Source: an uncultured Alphaproteobacteria bacterium
GTDB lineage: Bacteria; Pseudomonadota; Alphaproteobacteria; Rhodobacterales; Rhodobacteraceae
Assembly (NCBI GenBank): GCA_902540655.1
Contig: CACBNQ010000001.1
Span: 41,541-105,540, forward strand
Direction of reading: 5' to 3'
Length of the DNA: 64,000 nt
In this document: positions 26,684-34,950 of the stretch, in pieces
Layout of the letters: every line of letters starts with the position of its first letter
Numbering within the stretch: position 1 is the first letter of the stretch
Notes under the pieces: model-generated
Told to the model about the DNA's origin: nothing
Database searches by the model: none
What the model saw: only the letters and a program-made list of their open reading frames with translations
Made by a program: the position numbers and the translations under genes

Positions 26684-27964
26684 ATGCAAGATTCTGAACT
26701 TAAAATTAAAAGATATGTGCATGGCCTTAGATCGGTCTGTATTATTCTTATTTTTGTCGGCTCGGTTGAGTTTTTTTTAACACTTATATTTTCTCATCAC
26801 ATAAGCGAGCTTGCATATACCATCGCAATGGCTCGTTGTTTTGTGGGGAGCGCACTTTATTTAACGATCCTTTATTTCGCCAACGAAAAAAACTATAATT
26901 GGCTGCTTGGGGCGCTAATTATCCTGTATTTAGTCACCGGTTTTGTTTACAACTTTGAATATGGCCTTAATACGAAAAATGAAAGTGCTGAAATACTTGG
27001 AATAAGGTTGCTTGATTTAAACTTTGTAGGCGTCGGTGTTGGTTGCTTGCTTGCACTTCAATTTGGAAGGTTTTATGTAACGCTTGGTGCTATGATTTTT
27101 TTTCAGTCTTTGCTCGCATTAACTTTATATGAAATTTTTCAACTTGATGGTCTTTACTTCACACTTGATCCCACAAAAATCGCATCGGATCCTCTCGCAA
27201 TAAATAAATTTTCCTTTGTAAGTTATATAACGGCGACAGCTGTAATTATTTTTGGCACTATTCTATTAGCTTGGAGGAATGAAAAAAATATTGAAGATGC
27301 TGCAAATCAAGAAAGATCAACGGCAGTGCTGGGAAGATATTTCTCTCCCGAAGTAAGAGAAGAAATAAAGAAATCATCGTATTCAGTAGTCGAAAATAAT
27401 GAATCAGAACAGTATGTTGCTGTAATGTTTACAGATATTGTCGGCTTCACAAAGTTATCTGAAGGAATGGAGTCTAAAGAAGTGTTGGGCCTTCTGTCAC
27501 AATATCAATCGAAGATGGTAAAAACTATTTTTGAAAGTGGGGGGACCGTCGATAAATTTATTGGGGATGCTGTTATGGCAACGTTTGGAACTCCTGTTTC
27601 CAGAGGAAATGATGCCCAAAATGCTTTGCAATGTGCTCGGCAGATGCAAATAGAAATGAGGGAGTGGGAGAAAGAAAGAGAACATAGTGGAAAGCCAAAA
27701 ATTGAGCACCGTATTGGAATTCATATTGGCCCCTGTTTTGTCGGAAATGTTGGCAGTGATGAGAGAGTTGAATTTACTGTCATAGGAGATACCGTTAATG
27801 TTGCAAGCAGGGTCTGCGATGCGTGTAAAGATCTCAATGCTAAGGTAATAATTACAGATGAAATGAAACTAAGACTTAGTGAAAATATTTCCTCTGAAAC
27901 TATTGAAAGGTTTGAAATCAGAGGAAGAAAAGAAAAAATAACTCTACATAAGATCGACTTATAA
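26684..27964 (+). CDS. Membrane-bound class III adenylate/guanylate cyclase
   Basis: A 426-residue protein. Residues 1-~200 hold about six hydrophobic membrane helices. After a short linker comes a class III cyclase domain: FTDIVGFT (first metal Asp), VDKFIGDAVMATFG (second Asp) and VIGDTVNVASR (transition-state Asn/Arg region). It makes cAMP, or possibly cGMP, from the nucleoside triphosphate at the inner membrane. ATG 26684 is preferred to GTG 26672 because GGAG sits six bases upstream. Flanked by copies B and C of the ~90-bp repeat. Confidence 0.9.
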   Translation: MQDSELKIKRYVHGLRSVCIILIFVGSVEFFLTLIFSHHISELAYTIAMARCFVGSALYLTILYFANEKNYNWLLGALIILYLVTGFVYNFEYGLNTKNESAEILGIRLLDLNFVGVGVGCLLALQFGRFYVTLGAMIFFQSLLALTLYEIFQLDGLYFTLDPTKIASDPLAINKFSFVSYITATAVIIFGTILLAWRNEKNIEDAANQERSTAVLGRYFSPEVREEIKKSSYSVVENNESEQYVAVMFTDIVGFTKLSEGMESKEVLGLLSQYQSKMVKTIFESGGTVDKFIGDAVMATFGTPVSRGNDAQNALQCARQMQIEMREWEKEREHSGKPKIEHRIGIHIGPCFVGNVGSDERVEFTVIGDTVNVASRVCDACKDLNAKVIITDEMKLRLSENISSETIERFEIRGRKEKITLHKIDL

Positions 27965-28008
27965 AAGTTATTGAAGCTAAAATAATTTATTCATAATCGG
28001 GCAAACAA

Positions 28009-28096
28009 GTGATGCAGCACACCCCAAGAACATACTACATTCACACCCCATATATCCCATGCGTTGTGGGGTAGACCAAATCGTAGACCAAATTCG
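28009..28096. repeat. ~90-bp degenerate repeat, copy C
   Basis: Shares GCACAC, CCAAGAACATACTAC, TCCCATGCGT and GGGGTAGAC with copies A and B. It ends with GTAGACCAAATC/GTAGACCAAATT, a clean 12-bp tandem. It lies about 60 bp before the truncated tRNA-Thr. Confidence 0.8.
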
Positions 28097-28158
28097 TTTA
28101 GTTGATGCAAAAATCTATCTTAAGCTATGCGTAAGTAGCCAAGAAAAGCTTTTCATAT

Positions 28159-28219
28159 TTGGTAGAGCAACTGATTTGTAATCAGTGGGTCGGGAGTTCG
28201 AGCCTCTCTGGGGGCACCA
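28159..28219 (+). pseudogene. 5'-truncated tRNA-Thr (UGU)
   Basis: From TTGGTAGAGCA to the CCA end it is a normal tRNA. The anticodon stem ACTGA/TCAGT encloses TTTGTAA (anticodon TGT, Thr). The T-arm is GGGAG-TTCGAGC-CTCTC, then GGGGGC-A-CCA. The 5' acceptor strand (expected GCCCCC) and the 5' half of the D-stem are missing: the bases upstream (AAAGCTTTTCATA) cannot pair. This is the shape left at one end of an element integrated in a tRNA gene. Confidence 0.85.
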
Positions 28220-28596
28220 CAAAATCAATAACTTAGCAAATATATGAAGAGTCCATGGTTTACTGGGGAAACCCAGGAGAAACATTTTTGCCCGTATTAC
28301 ACCCCATTTTAACCTGTTTTAACCACCTGTATTAACTTAATCTTAGCTATCTTTCTCAGCGTATCTCATAAACCTATTGGAAAATTGTATTGTAACCCAT
28401 GATATAAGGGGTAGGGGGTTAAAAGCTGAAGTGCCTTTTGTGACCAGTGGTACTGCTCTCACCTCCTTCGCCACCCAATTCCATAAAAGTATTTAAAAAC
28501 AATGTTTTAGGATTTTCTTAAGTAATCCATCCCCCATTACATCCCACAAAAAGATTTTGCTTGCAAAGGATGATGATAAATAATATCTATTTATTC
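28220..28596. other. Intergenic region right of the tRNA-Thr remnant
   Basis: No gene seen. It contains TCTCACCTCCTTCGCCA (28457-28473), another sequence like a tRNA 3' end and similar to the 19-bp repeats, preceded by GACCAGTGGTACTG. It may be a third junction scar; low certainty. Confidence 0.4.
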
Positions 28597-28652
28597 AGGC
28601 ATTTAATAACCAACTTGTACGCCTTGGCATTGGGCCAGAAGTACTAAAGCGG
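28597..28652 (+). repeat. 56-bp repeat, copy 2
   Basis: Matches the reverse complement of 10735-10790 at 52 of 56 positions. Here it is not followed by a gene start: after AAAGCGGAG it runs straight into the 19-bp tRNA-end-like repeat. The upstream half of a regulatory region appears joined to a recombination site. Confidence 0.9.
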
Positions 28653-28653
28653 A

Positions 28654-28672
28654 GGACACCTCCTCCGCCATA
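28654..28672 (+). repeat. 19-bp tRNA-Ser-3'-end-like direct repeat, copy 2
   Basis: Identical to 24167-24185 and in the same orientation, 4,487 bp apart. Together they resemble the two ends (attL/attR) of a tRNA-targeted element. Confidence 0.75.
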
Positions 28673-28695
28673 TCACCCGATTTCCTATTCAAATG

Positions 28696-30180
28696 TCAAA
28701 AGCTTAGTATATAAAGACCTCCTTTGATATAACCACGTTTCTCTTTTCTGAGATTTAGCATTTGAAAATGTTTTAATTCAAAACCATTTTCTAGACAAAG
28801 TTGTTCGATATAGTCTCGAGAGTGTGAATAACGTCCAGTTTTTTCAAGATAATACTTTTCTTTATCTGAGTGCTCTGTTGAAAAAGAGAAGTGACCACTG
28901 ATTTCGCTTCGCTTCTTAATATGCCTAAAAATCTTTGATACCTCTCCAAGATAGACAAAGACGTCTGTTGCTATTATGTTATCGAAGTGCAAAGTAGCGT
29001 TTGCTAAATAATTTGTGATACTTTCACACTTGAGGCTATCGTACACTTGTTTTTCCCTCGCTTTATTAAGCATCATTGGAGATATATCAACGCCTTCAAG
29101 ATATTCACATCTGTTTTTTATAAGATCCCCTAGTAAACCAGTACCACATCCTAGATCCAAAACAGCTCCGTAAGACCTTGTTTGTGTTTTTTCTAGTATT
29201 AATTTTGATAGTTTTTCCGGAATATCGTATTCGAGTTTTTTCAATAATGAATTTTCAAAATTGTTTGCATAACCATCAAATAAGTTTCTAACATATGCCA
29301 AGGGAGCTGAGGGTGGAGTAATCCCCTCAAGAGCTGCGAGCATATGTTTTGCATCTTCGAAATCTGATTTTGCTGCTAACGCTAGTCTTAAATACTTTTT
29401 AGCTTCAACATCTCTATTTAATTTTTCGAGTGTTATACCCAAATTGTAATGAGCATCAGCATATTTTGGTTCAATTGCAATTGCCTTTTGAAAAGAAATT
29501 ATTGCTTTATCGATTTTACCCACTGCTTCGTAAGCGTTGCCTAGATTATTAAGCATGATGGCATTATCCCCGCTAAATGACAAAGCTTCTTCGTAACTTG
29601 CTATTGCTTCAGGAAATCTCCCTTCAGCGCTTAAGATTACTGCTCTATTACTATGAGCTTGATACAGCTTAGGGTCTAAAAAAATAGATTTTTTATAACT
29701 TTTTTCTGCTTCTTCCAACCTACCGAGCTCATGCAAAACTAGTCCTAGGCCATAGTGAGCTGGCGCATAATTTTTCTTCAAATCTATTATTTTTCTATAT
29801 ATATTTTCTGCTTTTGAAAAACTACCTTGCTCAACATATATTTTTCCTAAACCTAAAAAAGCATTTAAGAAGTCTGGTTTTAATTCGATACACTTCTTAT
29901 ATCCGACTATTGCGGAATTTAAATTACCTGAAGAATACAAGGCCTGAGCTAAATTATACCAAACACTAGGTGCTTTTGGTGCTAATTGTAAAGCCTTCTT
30001 GAATATCTTTTCTGCATCTCTAAATTTCTTGGTTGTTAAATAAACGAGGCCCAATATTTCCCAACTGATAAAAGCATCAGGAAAAGCCTTTATAGTATTT
30101 TTTGCTCTTTTTTCAGCTTCGCTAAATTGACCTTGCTTAAGATTTTTCTTAATTTCATTTATTTCTCGGCTTGCTTGCAT
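28696..30180 (-). CDS. TPR-repeat protein with C-terminal methyltransferase
   Basis: A 494-residue fusion. Residues 1-~285 are eight or so tetratricopeptide repeats (for example AHYGLGLVLHELGRLEEAEK). Residues ~320-480 are a class I SAM-dependent methyltransferase with motif I VLDLGCGTGLLGD (about 344-356). TPRs bind protein partners, so it probably methylates a bound protein or small molecule. No signal peptide. Single gene; its end lies next to the right 19-bp repeat. The substrate is unknown. Confidence 0.85.
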   Translation of the reverse strand: MQASREINEIKKNLKQGQFSEAEKRAKNTIKAFPDAFISWEILGLVYLTTKKFRDAEKIFKKALQLAPKAPSVWYNLAQALYSSGNLNSAIVGYKKCIELKPDFLNAFLGLGKIYVEQGSFSKAENIYRKIIDLKKNYAPAHYGLGLVLHELGRLEEAEKSYKKSIFLDPKLYQAHSNRAVILSAEGRFPEAIASYEEALSFSGDNAIMLNNLGNAYEAVGKIDKAIISFQKAIAIEPKYADAHYNLGITLEKLNRDVEAKKYLRLALAAKSDFEDAKHMLAALEGITPPSAPLAYVRNLFDGYANNFENSLLKKLEYDIPEKLSKLILEKTQTRSYGAVLDLGCGTGLLGDLIKNRCEYLEGVDISPMMLNKAREKQVYDSLKCESITNYLANATLHFDNIIATDVFVYLGEVSKIFRHIKKRSEISGHFSFSTEHSDKEKYYLEKTGRYSHSRDYIEQLCLENGFELKHFQMLNLRKEKRGYIKGGLYILSF

Positions 30181-30480
30181 TTTAAAAAAGACTCTACCAC
30201 TTTAGACGTTTAATTAATCGGTTTTCACAAATGCTACCTAAAAAAATTTTCTCTACTAATAAATACAGGTGCAATCCTTGTCAGAGGTCTTTAAATATAA
30301 ACCAGATTGAAGGCCTATGGCAAAAGATAAAAAAATCATGCCTTACGTATTTATCCTCAGCATGTGGTTATCTTTATGCAATGCGACGATACGCTTGTAA
30401 CATTTTCAAAATCATATTAAATCTCAAATAAAAGAATATTTAATATATAGCACATGTCTTTTTGCTGCGATACCATGCAT
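30181..30480. other. Intergenic region, no gene supported
   Basis: Three hundred bases between two minus-strand genes. A 66-codon plus-strand frame at 30231-30431 lacks a ribosome site and has unlikely composition. No repeat or clear terminator recognised. Confidence 0.5.
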
Positions 30481-31665
30481 TTAAAAGCTCTTACAATCAT
30501 GTCCAACACTGATAAGAGGGCACGGTAATCCTTGTTGTGGTTCTCTGAAACAGCGCAACAGGTTTCTTGCACCATAAATACCGTTATTGGAGGGTGCGCT
30601 ACTAAACTTTTCACAATTTAGTATCCGTAAATCTTCACAAGAATTACGGCGCATAATATCCGCGTAGTAGATGACCTCATCTTGTGGTGGCTTTATAATT
30701 GAGTTCCGATATGGCCCAAACTTAAAACCAAGCAATTTACCTTGCGGACTAAGGTCACCCTTGATGACATCTACAAGCTCTCCATTAATCCAAAATCTAG
30801 TAATCTCTATAACTTTGCGCATGTCTATTTGGAATACAAAATCAAGCCATCGATTTTTAAATTTTTTATTTGATTTCATGTTAGCTATTAGCCCAGGACG
30901 CTCACAAAAATCAGATACTTTTCCTTGCATGTTTTTTATTTTTCGACACTCTTCACCCTGTGATTTGAGTTGAAAAGTGACTTGATTATTCGTAATCGTA
31001 AATGCTAGTGCCGGATCTCTTTGCCTACCATTTTTCCTATCTTTTAAATCAAATGGAGAAATCGTATGAAAGTCACCACCGACGTCATTTGGTATATATA
31101 TAGAGAATTTATACCAATATAATTCACCATCTCTCATCTCATGAACTCTTGGTTTTTCCTGCACCTGTAAGCGTTGCGCTGTTCCGGCAAACCCAAACCT
31201 TCCCCAATCATCTGGGTGACCTTTGTCATTCATGCTTATCGAAATTTTAGCTGCTTTACGTCCCTCAAAATCTACTATTTCAAAACTATCACTCCTTTTG
31301 ATATTTCTATTATTTGGAACAAATAATCTTGCCGTTTGTTCATCCATAATTTGTGTGAGGTTTTCCGGAGAAATACCAATTAGCCATTCCTTCAATTCAA
31401 TATTTTTGTCTATCGCTATTTTTTTAAGAATTTGCATCTCATTAGTGTCGGCTTGGCCATCGAATTTGTGACCATTTTCTTTTAGAGCTTTAGTCAATTG
31501 TTTTGTGGTATTTTTTCCTATTATACCATCCAATTTGCCAACGTTGTAGCCAAGTGCATTTAGGTAGCTTTGTATTTTAATATTTTACTTTGTATCAGCG
31601 TTGCTTGAAGCAAATAACCAAAATAAGCAGCCAAGCGAAACGATTACGAATCTGAATAAGCTCAC
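30481..31665 (-). pseudogene. Secreted polysaccharide lyase with in-frame stop after the signal peptide
   Basis: The gene should start at GTG 31665, with GGGGAG upstream. It gives a signal peptide (MSLFRFVIVSLGCLFWLF, then ASSNADTK), but codon 27 is TAA (31587-31585). The same frame continues IQSYLNALGYNVGKLDGIIG, a peptidoglycan-binding repeat. From about residue 90 of the open segment comes a jelly-roll lyase domain (YWYKFSIYIPNDVGGDFHT, FKFGPYRNS) like heparin-lyase-type polysaccharide lyases. Only the 350-residue remainder from TTG 31533 is open. Without the signal peptide it could not be exported. A nonsense mutation or sequence error is likely. Confidence 0.75.
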
Positions 31666-31926
31666 AAAAAACTCCCCTCTTCTACCCGACTGAAAACTCA
31701 CAAGAGATAAGCTGGATTAATACGAAAAGCGACCTTTTTAAACATATTAAAAACAATTTTTTTCATCCTTTTTATTCCGAGTTATCACTTAAGTTGTTCT
31801 CAACTTACACATTTCATTAATATCATATTTTAAAAATTACTGTATAAGCACCTTATCTTATTTACGATAATTTGAAATTGAGATAGGATTGCTTAAAAGT
31901 CATAAACAGCTGAAAAGGATATAACA

Positions 31927-32379
31927 ATGGCTTATTCTGGAAAATGTGCCTGTAGCGAAATCACCTTTAAATTTGGACTAGATCCCATGATGCACTTCAT
32001 GTGTCATTGCACAGACTGTCAAATTATGTTCAATGGTTCATTTGAAGGTTACGCAATTTCCGAAGATGAATTAAGCGTAGAGGGAGACCTTTCTACTTTT
32101 ACCTATTCTGGAGGCAGTGGGCAAAGCCTTCACGTTAAATTTTGCCCGAAATGTAGCACTAAGATATATACTAAACCAGATATTCTTGAAGGTATGATAT
32201 ATGTACCAGCTGGTTTGCTCAGAGATCAAATTGAGTTTAAACCAAAAGTAGAAATATGGGCTGGATCAAGACCATCATGGACCAGTCGACCAGAAAGCTT
32301 GGTGGAGTCTTATGATGAAAATGGGACTATAGAACGTATTTCGAGTTTGCTCGAAAATTTAGACCAGAGAGCCCAATAG
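31927..32379 (+). CDS. GFA/CENP-V-type zinc protein
   Basis: A 150-residue protein of the GFA (glutathione-dependent formaldehyde-activating-like) family. Zinc cysteines are visible as GKCACSEI, CHCTDC and FCPKCSTKIY. Most family members have no proven reaction with formaldehyde, so only the fold and zinc binding are claimed. Convergent with the next SDR gene, only 6 bp apart. Confidence 0.85.
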   Translation: MAYSGKCACSEITFKFGLDPMMHFMCHCTDCQIMFNGSFEGYAISEDELSVEGDLSTFTYSGGSGQSLHVKFCPKCSTKIYTKPDILEGMIYVPAGLLRDQIEFKPKVEIWAGSRPSWTSRPESLVESYDENGTIERISSLLENLDQRAQ

Positions 32380-32385
32380 CCTTCG

Positions 32386-33078
32386 TTACCAAGGCAATTC
32401 TTTTCCATCATAATTTAAAAATCGCCCAGTATCTCTAATATCTGTTGAATCAATTACTTGCATCATACCCTCAATACTTTCATCAATTGATACTGGAGCA
32501 TTAGGTCCACCCATATCAGTTTTTACCCATCCAGGATGAAGTGAGACGACCGTTATTCCTTGAGCCTTTAAATCAACCGATAGAGATTTAACTACTTGAT
32601 TAAGGCCAGTTTTTGATGACCTATAAATGTACATTCCACCACTAGCATTATCCCCTATTGAACCCAATTGAGAGCTTAAGAAGTAAATTTTCTTATCTGA
32701 TCCCTTTTTAACATTATTAATAATTGACTGAGTGATCATGAGGGGTGCAATTAAATTTACTTTAAGTACTTCCAGCCAAGATTTAGGCGATACTGCCTCG
32801 AAGTGTTGATTAGTACTACCGACACCGGCGTTATTGATTAATATATCGATTGGCCTTTCCCCTAAAAAATTTGCTAAGATGTCTCCTGCACTTTCTTTCA
32901 ACATATCTAACTCAAAAATTTCCAAATTATTGGGAAATTTTTCTTTAAGAGCCAAAAGTTCCTTTGAACTTTTTAGATCTCGGGTAGTACTAACTACGTC
33001 TACATTTTTTCCTAGATAGTTTTTAACGAATCCAAGACCGAGCCCTCTGTTTGCGCCCGTGATAACAACATTTGTCAT
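32386..33078 (-). CDS. Short-chain dehydrogenase/reductase (SDR)
   Basis: A 230-residue NAD(P)-dependent SDR. Cofactor motif TGANRGLGLG (8-17), NNAG (about 83-86), catalytic Ser in SSQ and Tyr/Lys as YRSSK. It resembles the C-factor-like SDRs that have LHPGWVKTDMGG near the end. Substrate unknown. Divergent from the Nudix gene, 81 bp apart. Confidence 0.85.
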   Translation of the reverse strand: MTNVVITGANRGLGLGFVKNYLGKNVDVVSTTRDLKSSKELLALKEKFPNNLEIFELDMLKESAGDILANFLGERPIDILINNAGVGSTNQHFEAVSPKSWLEVLKVNLIAPLMITQSIINNVKKGSDKKIYFLSSQLGSIGDNASGGMYIYRSSKTGLNQVVKSLSVDLKAQGITVVSLHPGWVKTDMGGPNAPVSIDESIEGMMQVIDSTDIRDTGRFLNYDGKELPW

Positions 33079-33159
33079 ACTTAATCCTTCTAATTTTTTA
33101 GCAATTTATGTTAAAACTCTTTAAATGCAACTTTCTATAATCACAAGGACTATGGGATA

Positions 33160-33816
33160 ATGTCAAAACACCTGACCAAATCAGACGAAATGAACCGAAC
33201 ACTTGTTTTATCAAACGCTAAGCGCATAGTTTATAAAGGCTTTTTTTCTGTTGAAGAACATGATCTGACTTATCAAAAGTTTAATAACGAGCAAAGTAAT
33301 GTTGTAACCAGAGGTACGCTCGTTTCATCCGAAGCTGTGATTGTTTTACCTTATGACCCCGTTAATGACCGAATATTATTAATTGAACAATTTCGGGCCG
33401 GTCCCTACGTTAAGGGAGATGAAAACCCTTGGGTCTTAGAACCAATCGCTGGTTTAATTGATGAGGAAGAGACACCCGAAAGTGCCGGTATCCGTGAAGC
33501 TCAAGAAGAAGCACACTTAAAAATAAAAAGGCTAGAATTAGTTGCTCGGAGCTACCCATCTCCTGGAATATCAACTGAATTTTTCCATCAATATTTAGGT
33601 ATCGTGGAACTACTCGATAGCTCCAACCTCATTGCTGGTTTATCAAGTGAAAACGAAGATATACGAAGTCACATTTTTGAATATGAACAATTTTTTGAAA
33701 TGATTGAAAGTGGAAAGGTCAAAGTGGGTCCGCTAATATTACTCGGATTATGGTTGTCAAAAAATAGAAACAGGCTAAGAAAAAAATATCTATCTGGTGA
33801 TCTTAATTCTAATTAG
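33160..33816 (+). CDS. Nudix hydrolase, ADP-ribose pyrophosphatase type
   Basis: A 218-residue protein with the Nudix box GLIDEEETPESAGIREAQEE continuing AH, close to the consensus GX5EX7REUXEEXGU except His in place of the last Gly. An N-terminal strand region (YKGFFSVEEHDLTYQ) and VLPYDPVNDRILLIEQFR are typical of NudF ADP-ribose pyrophosphatases. Likely hydrolyses ADP-ribose to AMP and ribose 5-phosphate. Followed by the 104-aa gene after 49 bp. Confidence 0.85.
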   Translation: MSKHLTKSDEMNRTLVLSNAKRIVYKGFFSVEEHDLTYQKFNNEQSNVVTRGTLVSSEAVIVLPYDPVNDRILLIEQFRAGPYVKGDENPWVLEPIAGLIDEEETPESAGIREAQEEAHLKIKRLELVARSYPSPGISTEFFHQYLGIVELLDSSNLIAGLSSENEDIRSHIFEYEQFFEMIESGKVKVGPLILLGLWLSKNRNRLRKKYLSGDLNSN

Positions 33817-33865
33817 GGCGAGAATTTAAAAAGGTCGATTATACTAGAGGAAAGGAACTATTAAA

Positions 33866-34180
33866 ATGACTGTAGCGCGAATATCAATGGTTGAATATGT
33901 ATCAAAAGAAGCCGCCGATGATTTCGAACCTAGGTACTCTGAAGTTGCGCCAAAATCGATTCCGGAAGCAGATAACTTAATACTAGTTAGAACCGCAGAA
34001 ACCTCTGGAATGTCTGTTGCAATCTTTAAAGATGAACAAACTGCTGAAAACGCTCTAGAGAATAGAAAAAAAATGTTAGATTCATTCCCAAATACTTTTA
34101 AGGATTATTGGCACTTGCAGGGGCCAGTTAGCTTAAACTTTATCAATCAAAAACTAAAGCTAGGCTTAGATAACAGCTAA
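33866..34180 (+). CDS. Small alpha/beta-barrel-like protein, 104 aa
   Basis: Unrecognised by strong motif; its pattern (VARISMVEYVS, LILVRTAETSGMSVAIFKD, then a helix with AENALENRKKML) fits a dimeric alpha+beta barrel such as ABM-like proteins. Good AGGAA site before the ATG. Probably co-transcribed with the Nudix gene. Its stop overlaps the convergent SDR stop by four bases. Confidence 0.5.
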   Translation: MTVARISMVEYVSKEAADDFEPRYSEVAPKSIPEADNLILVRTAETSGMSVAIFKDEQTAENALENRKKMLDSFPNTFKDYWHLQGPVSLNFINQKLKLGLDNS

Positions 34181-34950
34181 AACAGGATTGTCAGACCCGC
34201 ATCAATGACAAGTGTATGCCCGGTAATATAAGAAGAGGCATTAGAGGCTAGAAAAACTGCTGCCCCTGCAATCTCTTCAGGTTGGCCCCATCTTTTTAAA
34301 GGGATTCGACTCTCAACAAATTGCTTAACCTCTTCATTATGGAGATACGCCGCATTGGCATCAGTGGCAAAGTAGCCTGGTGCTATGGCATTACATCTAA
34401 CTTTGGGTGCTAGTTCTACAGCCAATGATCTCGTCAAGGCCTCCAACCCGCCTTTTGCAGCCGTATATGCTGGGTCACCTGGCCTCGCTCGCGGACCAGC
34501 AATAGAGGTGATATTTATTAAAGATCCATTTGTTTGTTGATCTTCCAGCCTAGCAGCAAAGCTCCTAGAAATTGCATAAATAGAAGTTAAGTTAGCGTCT
34601 AAAACTTCAGAAAAAGCCTTTGGAGAAATCTCATTTAATGGTTTTCGAAGCCTAATTGCCGCATTATTTACAAGAATATCTATTGGAGTTTCAGTACGGT
34701 CTAAAAATCTATTTATGGCTTCTATATTTGTGGCATCAAATAACGCCGGTTTAGCATCATAGCCTAAATCGATAAGGTTTTTACATCGAGCTGCCATTAC
34801 CTTTTTATCACGACCATTTACATATACTGTGGAACCATATTCAGCCATTCCTCTCGCTATTGCCCACCCTATACCCCGAGTTGAACCTGTTACTAAGGCT
34901 GCTTGTCCATCAAGTCGAAACTTTGAAACATCTTTGTTCAATCTATTCAT
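34177..34950 (-). CDS. SDR oxidoreductase, gluconate 5-dehydrogenase-like
   Basis: A 257-residue SDR: TGSTRGIGWA cofactor loop, NNAA, catalytic Ser in NITSIAG, Tyr/Lys as YTAAK, and IAPGYFATD with WGQPEEIAGAAVFLAS near the end. The last stretch is most like IdnO-type gluconate 5-dehydrogenases. ATG 34950 overlaps the rhomboid stop (ATGA); an upstream in-frame ATG at 35010 lies inside the rhomboid gene and adds 20 non-SDR residues. Substrate not proven. Confidence 0.85.
   Translation of the reverse strand: MNRLNKDVSKFRLDGQAALVTGSTRGIGWAIARGMAEYGSTVYVNGRDKKVMAARCKNLIDLGYDAKPALFDATNIEAINRFLDRTETPIDILVNNAAIRLRKPLNEISPKAFSEVLDANLTSIYAISRSFAARLEDQQTNGSLINITSIAGPRARPGDPAYTAAKGGLEALTRSLAVELAPKVRCNAIAPGYFATDANAAYLHNEEVKQFVESRIPLKRWGQPEEIAGAAVFLASNASSYITGHTLVIDAGLTILF

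Noticed and set aside
25285..28096. CRISPR array
   Set aside because: Only three degenerate ~90-bp copies more than 1 kb apart, with genes between them; no regular short repeats or spacers.
28144..28219. Complete functional tRNA-Thr
   Set aside because: The upstream bases cannot form the acceptor stem or the D-stem, so only a 3' fragment is called.
24091..28672. Insertion sequence or intact integrative element
   Set aside because: No transposase or integrase gene in the window; only att-like repeats and remnants are present.
30231..30431. 66-codon plus-strand reading frame
   Set aside because: No ribosome site, unlikely composition and no family resemblance; treated as chance.
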